A DNA stretch of 36,319 nucleotides from positions 1 to 36,319 of the forward strand of contig CABYCI010000007.1 of NCBI GenBank assembly GCA_902517425.1, given 5' to 3'. This document shows positions 25,063 through 34,595 of the stretch, in pieces. The DNA is from an uncultured SAR86 cluster bacterium. GTDB lineage: Bacteria > Pseudomonadota > Gammaproteobacteria > Magnimaribacterales > D2472. Position numbers and translations under genes: made by a program. The notes below the pieces were generated by a model. The model searched no databases and was not told the origin of the DNA. It worked only from the letters and a program-made list of their open reading frames with translations. Every line of letters begins with the position of its first letter. The stretch's first letter is position 1.

Positions 25063-27771
25063 TTAAAATGTTGTTCCAAATGCAATACCCCATGTTCTAG
25101 GATCAGTAATAGTGGCGAATTTTGCACCACCTTGTAATCCTGAAGCGGCATACCATGAGCCAACATATTTATCATCAGCTAAGTTTTTAGCTTCAAACTT
25201 AAGATACCAATTTGCACCATTTGGACGATAAGTAACTGATGCATCCCAGAACTTATGCTCACCAACTCTAGTAGTATCTTGGTTATAAACATCACCTTCT
25301 CTCTCACCCATAAATCTATAAACCATTCTTGCAGAAGCAATACCATTGGTTGTAGCAAAATCTTTATTTAGACCTAAGCTATAAGATAATTCTGGTGATT
25401 GTGGTAATTGATTTCCTGCAACATCAACAGGCGTTCCAAGTCCGGCAGTAGGACAAGCAACTCCACCTAATGGATTAAATGGAAGGGTACACATGTAACC
25501 TGCTGATTTAAATACATTACCTAAATCAGTTGTTGTTATTGCCAAGGCTCCTTGTGGGTCTATATTGACTCTGTTACCAAGACCTGATGTAGCATTTAAA
25601 ATATTTACAGGGTTAATTAGGCTTAATTCAGTGATTTCTGTATCAACCTTTAACCATGTCAGATCAATGCTTGTTGTTTCGTTTAAGAAGAATAATAAAT
25701 TTCCTTCAAATCCATTAATCTCAGCATCTGTATTAACGTTTCTTGAACCAGCATTAACAATAGATGAAATTAACATTCCATCAGTTGTGTTTTGGAAATA
25801 TGCTGCATTAAATAACATTGCCCCATCAAGCAAAATACTTTTTGTGCCTATTTCAAATACGCTAGTTTCTTCCTGATCATAAGGATCTGGTGTTCCTGTA
25901 GAGTTAGGGTTGTTTCCTCCTGCTTTAGTTGCAGTTGTGAGACTTGCATATACCATTTGGTTGTCTGATAAATTATGCTGAATTGCAAACTTATATCCTA
26001 AAGCATCGTCTGTTTCTACAACTTGTGTCGGATGGAACCCATATTCACCACTAGCTTTTTGTGAAGCAGGATATCTTGGGCAACTAAAGAATGTTAAACA
26101 TGATGCAACACTGTCTTTAACAACATCATCATTGTATCTTAGGCCCATTGTTACCATGGTATCTTCTGAAAGGTCATAATAAACCTCACCCATGATTGCA
26201 AATGATTTTTGCCTTACATGATCTTCATTTATGAATCCTTGAATAGGTGTTGGAGTTGTATAACCATTTAATAAAACTGGTAATAAAGCTGCATTAAATC
26301 CAGATAAGGCCCAAGGAACAAAGAAATCAGTAGATCCTGAACCAGTAAGGGCGCCACCAAATAAGGTTGCATTATATGGATGTAATCCACCATCGGAAAT
26401 TAAGTTCCATGAAGCGGTTTGAACCTGATAAACATTTGTTGTTGTGTAATCATAATGATAAGCACCGACAACAAAATTAATTGGTCCATCTAAATCTGAA
26501 ATTATAGATATTTCAGCTTGTCTCGTTTCAGATTCAACATTAGCGAATTCGTATGTTCTATCTGAATCGATTGTTTCACAAAAGCCTGAACCTTTTATTC
26601 CGCCAAAACAACCTACCCATTCCATTGGAATAAAGGATGCTGGATGTCCAGGTGGGAAAAGTCCTGGAAATTTTTGGGTAGCTACAGAGTAATCATTATC
26701 ACCCATGTGATAATAATCTCTCGTTGAATATGATACTTTTGCAACCATTTGATAATCATCGTTAATATCATGATTGAGTTGGAGAGTTGTCATTTCAAAG
26801 ATTTGTGCATGCTCTGGATCTCTGTTGATATTTACCTTATCGAGTGAATTTAGAACGGTTGCACCAGCATATGAATTGTTATCAGCTGTACTATTTAAAC
26901 CAGCGATAAAGTTAAATATTGCTGCAGTACTTCCTCTTGTATCAGCCGGCTGTCCATATGTTCCAGTTTCAAAGGGATCGCAACCAAATACTGGATGAGA
27001 AGCACAAACTATTATTCCAATATTTTGTCTATTGTCATCACTTTCTGATCTGTCATGAGTAAATTCAAGTGCTGTACTATCTGAAATATCCCAATCAACA
27101 GAAAATCTTAATCCATATTGTTCTCTTCCATCAATATCATTTCCAGTATGAATATTCTCTATGGTTCCATCTCTTTCAAACGTTGTATATGCCAATCTTG
27201 CAGCAACGCTGTCACTAAAAGGCATATTCAACATTAAATTGGTTCTTGTTGAATTTAAATTACCATTTGCTAAATCAAATGAACCTTCCCACTCTGAGGT
27301 TGGTCTTGCTGTAATAACATTTACAAGGCCTTGAACTGCGTTTCGGCCATTTAAAGTTCCCTGTGGGCCTTTAAGAACCTCAATTCGCTCTATATCGTGA
27401 AAACCAATTTCAGCTATAGATGAGCTACCATATTCATGCCCATTCATAGAGACAACAAGCGATCCTACAACAGCAGCTCCAACACCATAGGAACCAACGC
27501 CTCTCATAGAATATGAAGCACCTGATCCGATAGCTTTGTCTGATATTAAACCTGGAACTACTTCAGCCAAGTCACTAAAATCATCAATCATATTGGTATC
27601 AATAGATTCTGATGTGAATGCCTCTACAGAAACTGCAAGGTCTTGTATTGATTTTTCTTTCTTAGTAGCTGTAACAACAACTTCTTCAATTTCTTGAGAA
27701 ACAATATTTAACGAGAAAATTAAAGAAAAGCATGCACAAAAACTAAATGTAAGTTTTATAAATTTGTTCAT
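25063..27771 (-). CDS. TonB-dependent outer-membrane receptor (paralogue 2)
   Basis: A 902-residue receptor clearly homologous along its length to the neighbouring receptor: signal peptide, TonB box-like EEVVVTA, plug with LKGPQGTLNGRNAVQG, barrel ending in a terminal Phe (FGTTF). The three loop cysteine pairs of paralogue 1 are kept, and a fourth pair (CLTFFSC) is present only here. Loops between the shared barrel strands differ strongly in sequence, which suggests different ligands or epitopes after duplication. The ATG has a run of seven G as ribosome site (27777-27783) 5 nt upstream, an unusual feature in this AT-rich DNA. It has its own hairpin terminator at 25016-25048 and about 120 nt of upstream DNA before yidD. 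Confidence 0.95.
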   Translation of the reverse strand: MNKFIKLTFSFCACFSLIFSLNIVSQEIEEVVVTATKKEKSIQDLAVSVEAFTSESIDTNMIDDFSDLAEVVPGLISDKAIGSGASYSMRGVGSYGVGAAVVGSLVVSMNGHEYGSSSIAEIGFHDIERIEVLKGPQGTLNGRNAVQGLVNVITARPTSEWEGSFDLANGNLNSTRTNLMLNMPFSDSVAARLAYTTFERDGTIENIHTGNDIDGREQYGLRFSVDWDISDSTALEFTHDRSESDDNRQNIGIIVCASHPVFGCDPFETGTYGQPADTRGSTAAIFNFIAGLNSTADNNSYAGATVLNSLDKVNINRDPEHAQIFEMTTLQLNHDINDDYQMVAKVSYSTRDYYHMGDNDYSVATQKFPGLFPPGHPASFIPMEWVGCFGGIKGSGFCETIDSDRTYEFANVESETRQAEISIISDLDGPINFVVGAYHYDYTTTNVYQVQTASWNLISDGGLHPYNATLFGGALTGSGSTDFFVPWALSGFNAALLPVLLNGYTTPTPIQGFINEDHVRQKSFAIMGEVYYDLSEDTMVTMGLRYNDDVVKDSVASCLTFFSCPRYPASQKASGEYGFHPTQVVETDDALGYKFAIQHNLSDNQMVYASLTTATKAGGNNPNSTGTPDPYDQEETSVFEIGTKSILLDGAMLFNAAYFQNTTDGMLISSIVNAGSRNVNTDAEINGFEGNLLFFLNETTSIDLTWLKVDTEITELSLINPVNILNATSGLGNRVNIDPQGALAITTTDLGNVFKSAGYMCTLPFNPLGGVACPTAGLGTPVDVAGNQLPQSPELSYSLGLNKDFATTNGIASARMVYRFMGEREGDVYNQDTTRVGEHKFWDASVTYRPNGANWYLKFEAKNLADDKYVGSWYAASGLQGGAKFATITDPRTWGIAFGTTF

Positions 27772-27862
27772 ATAAACCCCCCCTAATATGGCTATTGAAC
27801 TATGTATTACCTTAAATATAGCACCATATAATGTATTTACAAAATATATATATTATTTATAA

Positions 27863-27877
27863 GTGTTTATAAAACAC
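27863..27877. promoter_or_regulatory. 15-bp inverted repeat between yidD and TonB-dependent receptor 2
   Basis: GTGTTT and AAACAC flank ATA in the gap upstream of receptor 2, about 92 nt before its start codon and 16 nt after the yidD stop. It could be a regulator site for the receptor or a weak terminator of the thrS-yidD transcript; it lacks a following U run, so a site is slightly favoured. Confidence 0.25.
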
Positions 27878-27893
27878 ACAAATGATAACTATT

Positions 27894-28091
27894 TTATGTT
27901 TCTTTGTGCCATGGGTGACATTTGGATATTCTTATTGCTGCAAGATAAGTTCCTTTAATAATGCCTTTTTCTGATATAACTTCAATCGCATATTGAGAGC
28001 ATGTGGGTTGGAATCTGCATGAAGGTGGGAAAAGTGGTGATATGAAGTATCGATAAAATCTAATAGGTAATATAAATATTTTAACGAGCAT
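27894..28091 (-). CDS. yidD: Membrane protein insertion efficiency factor YidD (short C-terminus)
   Basis: A 65-residue protein with the YidD family core: an N-terminal hydrophobic amphipathic part with [10 protein letters not shown], the cysteine-containing [12 protein letters not shown] segment, and ISKCHPWH near the end. YidD assists membrane protein insertion with YidC. It stops four residues after HPWH, so the usual GG..YDPV tail is missing; no other frame continues it. It begins 5 nt after the thrS stop, not in its common rnpA-yidD-yidC position. Relocation after thrS and loss of the tail suggest a streamlined or diverged copy. Confidence 0.88.
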   Translation of the reverse strand: MLVKIFILPIRFYRYFISPLFPPSCRFQPTCSQYAIEVISEKGIIKGTYLAAIRISKCHPWHKET

Positions 28092-28096
28092 AGAGC

Positions 28097-30019
28097 CTAG
28101 ATTTTATTTTCTTTTACAATTTCATTGATAGCATCTTCTAATTGGAGAACATTAGTATCCTTGCTACCTATTCTTCTTATTGAAACAGTTTTGTCATTCA
28201 TTTCATTTTTACCAATTGCTAGGATAATTGGCACTTTTTTTGAACTATGTTCTCTAACCTTATAACTAATTTTTTCATTCCTAAGATCCACTTCAGCCCT
28301 AATACCCTGTTTTTTTAGAAGATTCATAATTTCGACAGAGTAATCATTTACATCAGAGATGATAGAAGCTATCACGACTTGTTGAGGTGCAAGCCAGAAT
28401 GGGAATTTACCAGCATAATTTTCAATAAGAATACCAATAAATCTCTCAAATGATCCCAAGACAGCTCTATGAATCATTACAGGATGATGTTTTTTACCAT
28501 CCTCACCAACATATTGCGCATCTAATCTTTCAGCTAAATTGAAATCTAATTGGAAGGTGCCACACTGCCATTCTCTTCCTATTGCATCAGTAAGAACAAA
28601 ATCTAATTTAGGTCCATAAAATGCTCCATCACCCTCATCAATTCTATATGGATAACCTAAATTCTTGATTGCTGCTTCGAGTGCTTCCTCTGCCTTATCC
28701 CAAATCTCATCTGTGCCAACTCTCATCTCAGGTCTTGTAGATAATTTGATATCAAAATCTTTAAACCCTAAGTCAGCATATAAACTTGATAAGAACTCTA
28801 TAAATAATCCTGTTTCAGACTCTATTTGATTCTCAGTGCAAAAAATATGGCCATCATCTTGAGTAAATGCTCTAACTCTCATCAATCCATGCATAGTACC
28901 TGATGGTTCATACCTATGACATAAACCAAATTCTGCATATTTCAATGGCAGATCTTTATATGACTTTATTCCTTGATTATAAATTTGAACATGGCCAGGA
29001 CAATTCATAGGCTTAAGCGCGTTTATTCTCTTTTCATTTGCATGCTCTTCATCAACTTCGGTTATGAACATGTTTTCACGATATTTATCCCAGTGTCCTG
29101 ATGCTTCCCAAAGTTTTCTATCGATAACCTGAGGAGTATTTACTTCTATATAACCACTATCTTGTAGACGACTTCTTACAAAATTTCTTAAATTTCTATA
29201 TATAGTCCATCCATCGGGATGCCAGAACACCATTCCTGGAGCCTCATCTTGAAAATGGAACAAATCCATTTCTTTTCCAAGTTTCCTATGATCTCTTTTC
29301 TCAGCTTCTTCTAAAGTATTTAAATATTTATTCAAGTCTTTGTCTGTATTCCATGCTGTCCCATAAATTCTAGTAAGCATTTTATTATTCGCATCACCTT
29401 TCCAATATGCTCCAGAGACTTTTGTAAGTTTGAAAGAACCTATAAAACCTAAGCTAGGTAAATGAGGACCTCTACACAAATCTACAAAGTCATCATCTTG
29501 ATAGTAAAGTTGAAAATCATCCTCTTGATCAGATTCATTTATGATTTCTTCTTTATAAGATTCATCTAAAGACTTAAAAACCTTTAAAGCTTCTTTTTTT
29601 GACAACAGTTTTTTTGTAATTGAAGATTCAGATTTAATAATCTTATGCATTTCTCTCTCTATTTTATCTAAATCATCTAAAGAGATTGCTTCAGAACATT
29701 CAACATCATAGTAAAAACCATTCTCAATAGTTGGTCCTATGGCAAGTTTTGATTCTGGATAAAGATTTTTTACAGCTTTAGCTAAAACTTGTGCGGTAAG
29801 GGTGTGTCTCATGATATCAATACCCTCTTTTGAATCTATTGTAATTATTGAAACTTCGGATTTATCTTTCAAAACATCATTAAGATCTTTTTGAATTCCA
29901 TCCACCACTACTGCAATAGCAGATTTGGCTAGCCCAGGACCAATATCTTTTGCAAGATCAAATCCAGTTGATTCAGCAGGCAATTCCCTTGAACTTTTGT
30001 CCGGTAATACAATTTTCAT
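28097..30019 (-). CDS. thrS: Threonyl-tRNA synthetase
   Basis: A 640-residue class II aminoacyl-tRNA synthetase with all ThrRS parts in order: TGS domain (about 1-62), the editing/SAD domain with [12 protein letters not shown] near 70-80 and a [10 protein letters not shown] segment, the catalytic core with MNCPGH and [13 protein letters not shown] motifs, and the C-terminal anticodon-binding domain. It charges tRNA-Thr and edits Ser-tRNA-Thr. The start at 30019 lies 38 nt after the membrane hydrolase stop. Downstream is yidD, not infC-rpmI-rplT as in most bacteria, so the usual thrS cluster is broken here. Confidence 0.96.
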   Translation of the reverse strand: MKIVLPDKSSRELPAESTGFDLAKDIGPGLAKSAIAVVVDGIQKDLNDVLKDKSEVSIITIDSKEGIDIMRHTLTAQVLAKAVKNLYPESKLAIGPTIENGFYYDVECSEAISLDDLDKIEREMHKIIKSESSITKKLLSKKEALKVFKSLDESYKEEIINESDQEDDFQLYYQDDDFVDLCRGPHLPSLGFIGSFKLTKVSGAYWKGDANNKMLTRIYGTAWNTDKDLNKYLNTLEEAEKRDHRKLGKEMDLFHFQDEAPGMVFWHPDGWTIYRNLRNFVRSRLQDSGYIEVNTPQVIDRKLWEASGHWDKYRENMFITEVDEEHANEKRINALKPMNCPGHVQIYNQGIKSYKDLPLKYAEFGLCHRYEPSGTMHGLMRVRAFTQDDGHIFCTENQIESETGLFIEFLSSLYADLGFKDFDIKLSTRPEMRVGTDEIWDKAEEALEAAIKNLGYPYRIDEGDGAFYGPKLDFVLTDAIGREWQCGTFQLDFNLAERLDAQYVGEDGKKHHPVMIHRAVLGSFERFIGILIENYAGKFPFWLAPQQVVIASIISDVNDYSVEIMNLLKKQGIRAEVDLRNEKISYKVREHSSKKVPIILAIGKNEMNDKTVSIRRIGSKDTNVLQLEDAINEIVKENKI

Positions 30020-30057
30020 TGGGGTATTATAGATTGGATATTGGTATTTTTATAAGA

Positions 30058-31905
30058 TTATTTTATAGGAAGATAAATTACAGTATTGGTTGAAAGAATC
30101 ATTATAAAAATTAAACAGGTGATTAATGGTCCTAAGTAAACTCGTCCAGTCATGCTAAAAAATATTCTATTAAAATAAGGGAGAATGAACATCATTGGCA
30201 CAATTCCAAATAGCAAGTTCACACTTAACCAGTTTGTGGTCCAAAAAACAGTTCCAGATAGAGCATAAGTAACATATTGAATAATTATTATTAGCATTAA
30301 TCCTAAGGAATTAGCAAAGCCGCCAATCAGTCTTGAGATCCATTCTCGCTGACCTTCAAAACGCATTGCTCCATTTACTCTCAAAGAGTTTGAAAAAAAG
30401 AAAATAAAAAATAATGGGAAATACATCATTAGAATTAATATCATCTCAGGTTGAAATATTCTTACTCCCATAAACCAAAACCTATAATCAACATGGAATA
30501 AGGAATAATTTAAGAAAAGAAAAAGGTAATACAGAGAAAATACCAATATTCCTAATGATATAGTTTTGATTAGCTCTGATTTTGAAACTTCTAATCCCCA
30601 TGATTCAATTTTTGAACCATGATGTCTTCCAAAAAAATAAAATGATAGAAAGAAAATTGCTATGCCAATGGTTCCATTGAATGCCGCCCAAAGCATTACA
30701 GAATTATTCATTCTTTGGGGAAAGAACCATGTCATTTCTCGATTTGAAGCATCTACGAATAGAACTTTTGCAATATCTACCATTGGAATAAATGTTAAGC
30801 ATGCTATTGATGCACTTAATACAAATATGGACCAAAAAACTAATTTTCCCTGTGTTGATTGCTTTGGTAATGCCATAGGTAATGGCTTAACGATTTCTTT
30901 AAAAAAATTAATTTGAAGCAATGCTCTTGTTAATGGCACTAACATTACTAATGAGATCACCATATTAATCAATGTAAATAATTCCTTATATTGCCAAATT
31001 TGATTTAAAGGATTGATTGCAATTGGGAAGCCAAAAACTTTATCAAAGTAACTGATTTGATTAGCAGTAGCTTCTTTGTTGTATGGCTGAAATGGATGAA
31101 GAAGTTTTTCATTAAAAATAACACGCAATGTATTGTCATCTCTATTGCCGTAGTATTTACCTAGTTCAATTTTTTCGATTTGATCATCATCTTTTAAAAT
31201 ACTATTTATTACTCTTAGGGATTCTGGTGCTATTTGCATATTTGCAGCATCCCAGCCTTGTAGTTCGTTTCTAAAGGCACCTTCATCATAAAGGGCATAG
31301 CTTATGCCCATATTTGACCTAGAGTTTTTTAAAATGCTGTCTCTCAAAGTAAGAACATATCCGGAAACATAAACCGAATGAAGCTTACTTTTTGTATTTG
31401 TCTTAATTGCTTCTTTGCCAAAGTAATCTGCGCCTCTTATTGCTGCATTTCCTCCCATAGAATGGCCTGTAGAACTAATTTTATTAATATCAACAAATGA
31501 GAAATTGCCTTCATATGCATGATCGACTAATGCAAACATCCCATAACCTTGAGTAGTAGCAGCAAGCCTGCTTCTTGATGAGGAGGACATGCCTTGAGCA
31601 TATGGATCAATTAAAGCAACGCCAAGACCTCTTCTTGAAAGTTCTATAGCAATGTTTGATAAAGCTTCTTTTGATCTTTGAAAGCCAGGAACAACAATAA
31701 CAAATGGAACTTTATTAGAACTATTTGCAAATTTAGGCTTATATAAATCATAAACCAGAGTTTGGCCATTATCTGTATGCAGCTTTTTTACTTCAACACT
31801 TACTTTTCCAAAACTAGTTTGGACTAGGGATGCTAAAAAACTTGCTAGAAAAATAGTAAAGATACATATAAACAGAAACTTATTTGTTTTTATATAATTG
31901 ATCAT
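30058..31905 (-). CDS. Alpha/beta hydrolase fused to a multi-pass membrane domain
   Basis: A 615-residue protein. After an N-terminal membrane segment (about 10-28) comes an alpha/beta-hydrolase domain of roughly residues 35-210. It has the oxyanion-type VPGFQRSKE segment, an acidic strand end LIDPYAQGMS, and the nucleophile elbow GHSMGG with Ser149. From about residue 300 the protein has some eight to ten hydrophobic segments, with little similarity to known transporters. Serine hydrolase activity at the outer face of the inner membrane is likely; the substrate may be an acyl, peptide or lipid ester. Comparable hydrolase-plus-membrane proteins are known mainly from Firmicutes in my recollection, so transfer is possible. 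The catalytic His is not obvious by eye. Confidence 0.75.
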   Translation of the reverse strand: MINYIKTNKFLFICIFTIFLASFLASLVQTSFGKVSVEVKKLHTDNGQTLVYDLYKPKFANSSNKVPFVIVVPGFQRSKEALSNIAIELSRRGLGVALIDPYAQGMSSSSRSRLAATTQGYGMFALVDHAYEGNFSFVDINKISSTGHSMGGNAAIRGADYFGKEAIKTNTKSKLHSVYVSGYVLTLRDSILKNSRSNMGISYALYDEGAFRNELQGWDAANMQIAPESLRVINSILKDDDQIEKIELGKYYGNRDDNTLRVIFNEKLLHPFQPYNKEATANQISYFDKVFGFPIAINPLNQIWQYKELFTLINMVISLVMLVPLTRALLQINFFKEIVKPLPMALPKQSTQGKLVFWSIFVLSASIACLTFIPMVDIAKVLFVDASNREMTWFFPQRMNNSVMLWAAFNGTIGIAIFFLSFYFFGRHHGSKIESWGLEVSKSELIKTISLGILVFSLYYLFLFLNYSLFHVDYRFWFMGVRIFQPEMILILMMYFPLFFIFFFSNSLRVNGAMRFEGQREWISRLIGGFANSLGLMLIIIIQYVTYALSGTVFWTTNWLSVNLLFGIVPMMFILPYFNRIFFSMTGRVYLGPLITCLIFIMILSTNTVIYLPIK

Positions 31906-31931
31906 AATTTAATGTTAAAAAATATTTTAAA

Positions 31932-32006
31932 GCCTTCTTAGTTAAATGGATATAACAAATCCCTCCTAAGGATTAGTTGTAGGTTCGATTCCTACAGAGG
32001 GCACCA
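31932..32006 (+). tRNA. tRNA-Arg (anticodon CCU)
   Basis: A 75-nt cloverleaf with encoded CCA. Acceptor GCCTTCT pairs with AGAGGGC (one G-U); D stem GTTA/TAAC; anticodon stem AATCC/GGATT with loop CTCCTAA giving anticodon CCU; variable loop 4 nt; T stem GTAGG/CCTAC with TTCGATT loop. It reads AGG codons. It is the only plus-strand gene between 20.6 kb and the end of the window. Its 3' end runs straight into the A-tract of the 32007-32035 hairpin. Confidence 0.95.
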
Positions 32007-32035
32007 AAAAAAAAGCTGACACATGGCCAGCTTTT
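32007..32035 (-). terminator. Rho-independent terminator of the SnoaL-like gene
   Basis: AAAAGCTG (32011-32018) pairs with CAGCTTTT (32028-32035) around a 9-nt loop; on the minus strand a run of eight to nine U follows. It ends the SnoaL-like gene whose stop is at 32052, and on the plus strand may also help end the tRNA transcript. Confidence 0.85.
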
Positions 32036-32051
32036 GTAAAATCAGTAAAAA

Positions 32052-32537
32052 TTATTTATCTTCGAAATCAGATGCAATAGTCTTGTGAACACCGCCATAG
32101 CTAGCTGGGGAATAATGAGCAGTTTTTAAAACCCACTTTCCTGATTCTTTTACCCAGTTCATAGTAACTCTAGTTCTATAATCACTAAGGTCTCCATTAT
32201 TTCCAACCATACCCTCTGAATAGAATCTCACGTGGACAACATCTTCTGCAATTGCTGTTGCTTCTGCATAAAAATGTTGAGTTACAGCATCACCACTATT
32301 TGCCCAGCTTTCTTCTGTTTGCATTGCTAAAGGCTTATGGAAGCTTCCATCTGAATTTGTGTCTAAAGTGCCAGACTTGCTAGACATGGCAACTACAGTC
32401 TTATAGTCTTTGCTATTTCTAGCATCCATATATTCAGATAGTGCTTTTAATACTTCTTTTTCTGATGACATATGACCGTCAGCATTTACAGATATAGCTG
32501 TTAACATTAATAAGCTTGTTAATAAATATTTCTTCAT
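32052..32537 (-). CDS. Exported SnoaL-like (NTF2-fold) protein
   Basis: A 161-residue protein with a cleavable signal peptide (hydrophobic residues 4-17, cleavage near Ala19) and an NTF2-like cone fold of the SnoaL/DUF4440 kind. It starts with a long helix (EVLKALSEYMDARNSKDYKTVVAM), then strands ending in NWVKESGKWVLKTAHYS. This fold supports both small-molecule binding and catalysis; nothing in the sequence picks a substrate. The ribosome site is strong (AAAAGGAGAAG just before ATG), suggesting good expression, and it has its own terminator, so it is probably a single-gene transcript. Confidence 0.8.
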   Translation of the reverse strand: MKKYLLTSLLMLTAISVNADGHMSSEKEVLKALSEYMDARNSKDYKTVVAMSSKSGTLDTNSDGSFHKPLAMQTEESWANSGDAVTQHFYAEATAIAEDVVHVRFYSEGMVGNNGDLSDYRTRVTMNWVKESGKWVLKTAHYSPASYGGVHKTIASDFEDK

Positions 32538-32618
32538 TTTCTTCTCCTTTTAAAATCCCTAATAGACGTGCCAATCAATAATACATGATTAACTAATAAA
32601 TGCATCCAATAAAACGAT

Positions 32619-33218
32619 TTATGGAACAAGCCAAGAACAATTATATTCATCATCCCATTTATGAATTGCCCTTCTGTGACCTGATCTTTTAAGATATAAA
32701 TATTCGAGAGAGTTAAAGGAAAAAATCAGAACTGAAAAATTCTTATAGCCACTCTCTGGTTCAAATTCTTGAATATCATAATCACTAGGTTCTTTAATCT
32801 GTTTTGAAGAGCCCCCTTTAACTGTGTAACATTTTTTAGACCTATTAGAGGACCCCTCCCAGGCCATTTGAGTTATCTCATCATCATAATGAACATCAAT
32901 ATTTCCGTGAAGCTTTAACTGAACTTTCAATGCAGGATCATAGCCAAGAACACTAACAGATGATTGATTTGATATATATTGAATTTTTTCAGCTCTATGA
33001 TCTGTATGAAATCTCATTATTCTTTTTTTTAAATCAAATTCTCTTAATACCATCACCCTTGAAGATACTTTTTTTCCATCAAATAAAGATACTACTAATG
33101 TGTGAAACAAAGTTGACGAATTATCAACCGCATCCGTAAGAATTTTGTCTGCTGTATCAAGTGTTTCACTAATATTGTTATAGCTATCGGGTACTACTAC
33201 AGGTGATTCATTTATCAC
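32619..33218 (-). CDS. Pyridoxamine 5'-phosphate oxidase-like flavoprotein
   Basis: A 199-residue FMN-binding split-barrel protein of the Alr4036-like PNPOx branch. The pattern SSRVMVLREFD, RFHTDHRAEKI, LGYDPALKVQLKLHG and the late arginines of YLKRSGHRRA match the strands and phosphate-binding residues of that branch. These proteins bind FMN and oxidise small substrates; whether this one makes PLP is unclear because the PdxH substrate motifs are incomplete. Its start overlaps the cysS stop by 4 nt (ATGA), giving coupling to cysteinyl-tRNA synthetase. Confidence 0.78.
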   Translation of the reverse strand: MINESPVVVPDSYNNISETLDTADKILTDAVDNSSTLFHTLVVSLFDGKKVSSRVMVLREFDLKKRIMRFHTDHRAEKIQYISNQSSVSVLGYDPALKVQLKLHGNIDVHYDDEITQMAWEGSSNRSKKCYTVKGGSSKQIKEPSDYDIQEFEPESGYKNFSVLIFSFNSLEYLYLKRSGHRRAIHKWDDEYNCSWLVP

Positions 33219-34591
33219 GATTTAATATTCCATGAAGTTCCATCGTTTGTATCTTTAATTTCAATTCCTAGTTCATTGAGTTCATTTCTAATACTGTCTG
33301 CTAATTCAAAATTCTTTTCACTTTTTGCATCGTTTCTATCACTTATAAGAGCTTCAACCTTATTTTTTAAGTCATCAGATACTTTATTAAATGACTTATC
33401 CTGGAAAATTCCTAATACAGACCCTATCAAAAGAAGTTTTGATTTGATAATCTTTTTATCAACACCTTTATCTGCATTATATTCTTTAACGATTTGATTT
33501 AATTCAGCTATTAAACCTGGTGTATTAAGGTCATCCATTAAGGTTGAAATCACTTCCTTATTTGAGCCATCATTTTTAGATTCTTGAATATCATTTAATT
33601 CATCAAGAATTTGATAAATCTTACCAAGTAATTTTTTTGCTTGATGAATTATCTTTTCGTTCCAATCAAGCCCCTGTCTGTAATGAGAAGACAAAAGAGC
33701 TAGTCTTATTGCTTCTCCATGATAGTTTTGGGTTAAGTCTCTCACAAGAATAATATTCCCAAGAGATTTAGACATTTTTTCACCTTCAATGGTAACAAAA
33801 CCATTATGCATCCAATATTTTGCATAAGAATCTGGCTCATCAATATTTGCAGTAGAACAGCAGCTTTGAGCTATTTCGTTTTCATGGTGAGGAAAGATAA
33901 GATCTCTTCCACCGCCGTGAATATCAAAAGGTAAGCCTAAAGTTTTTTCAGACATTGCAGAACATTCAGTATGCCATCCTGGTCTTCCAAAACCCCATGG
34001 CGAATCCCAACCTGGCTGACTATCATCACTAGGCTTCCACAAAACAAAATCCGATGGATCTTTTTTAAATGGTGCTATTTCAACCCTACTTCCCGCAATT
34101 TGTTCTTCTCTATTTCTGTTTGAGAGTTCTCCATACTTAGAGTATGACGGAACGTGAAATAAAACATGTTTATCTTTTTCATAAGCAAATTCTTTACCTA
34201 TTAAATCTTCTATTAGTGCAATCATCTCAGGAATATATTCTGTTGCTTTTGGTTGAATGTCTGGCTTAATGACATTAAGCATCGACATATCTTCGTTATA
34301 TATCTGAGTATATTTTTCAGTTATTTCAGATATTTCAACATTTTGTTCTTTTGCAGCATCTATAATTTTGTCATCTATGTCAGTGATATTTGAAACATAA
34401 GTAACTTTTGGATAAATAACTCTTAGAGTTCTTACAAACGTATCAAAAACAACCGCCATCCTAGCGTTACCGATATGAGCGAAGTTATATACGGTGGGTC
34501 CACATGCATATATCTTGATATGATTTTTATCAATTGGATTAAATACTTCTTTTTTACTTTTTAAAGTATTAAATATCTGAAGAGTTTCCAT
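33215..34591 (-). CDS. cysS: Cysteinyl-tRNA synthetase
   Basis: A 458-residue class I synthetase of normal length. The zinc site begins with Cys30 in the ACGPTVYNFAHIGNAR segment, which also contains the HIGH-like HIGN (39-42). GWHTECSAMS supplies a second zinc ligand, GGGRDLIFPHHENE gives the zinc His/Glu set, and KMSKSLGN carries the KMSKS loop. The C-terminal helical domain and a small anticodon-binding end follow. It charges tRNA-Cys. It begins 4 nt after maf and overlaps the flavoprotein gene by 4 nt. Confidence 0.96.
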   Translation of the reverse strand: METLQIFNTLKSKKEVFNPIDKNHIKIYACGPTVYNFAHIGNARMAVVFDTFVRTLRVIYPKVTYVSNITDIDDKIIDAAKEQNVEISEITEKYTQIYNEDMSMLNVIKPDIQPKATEYIPEMIALIEDLIGKEFAYEKDKHVLFHVPSYSKYGELSNRNREEQIAGSRVEIAPFKKDPSDFVLWKPSDDSQPGWDSPWGFGRPGWHTECSAMSEKTLGLPFDIHGGGRDLIFPHHENEIAQSCCSTANIDEPDSYAKYWMHNGFVTIEGEKMSKSLGNIILVRDLTQNYHGEAIRLALLSSHYRQGLDWNEKIIHQAKKLLGKIYQILDELNDIQESKNDGSNKEVISTLMDDLNTPGLIAELNQIVKEYNADKGVDKKIIKSKLLLIGSVLGIFQDKSFNKVSDDLKNKVEALISDRNDAKSEKNFELADSIRNELNELGIEIKDTNDGTSWNIKS

Positions 34592-34595
34592 AAAA

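Noticed and set aside
31932-32035. tRNA-Arg as an integration (att) site for a mobile element
   Set aside because: No integrase, phage gene or direct repeat of the tRNA 3' end was seen nearby; flanking genes are ordinary.
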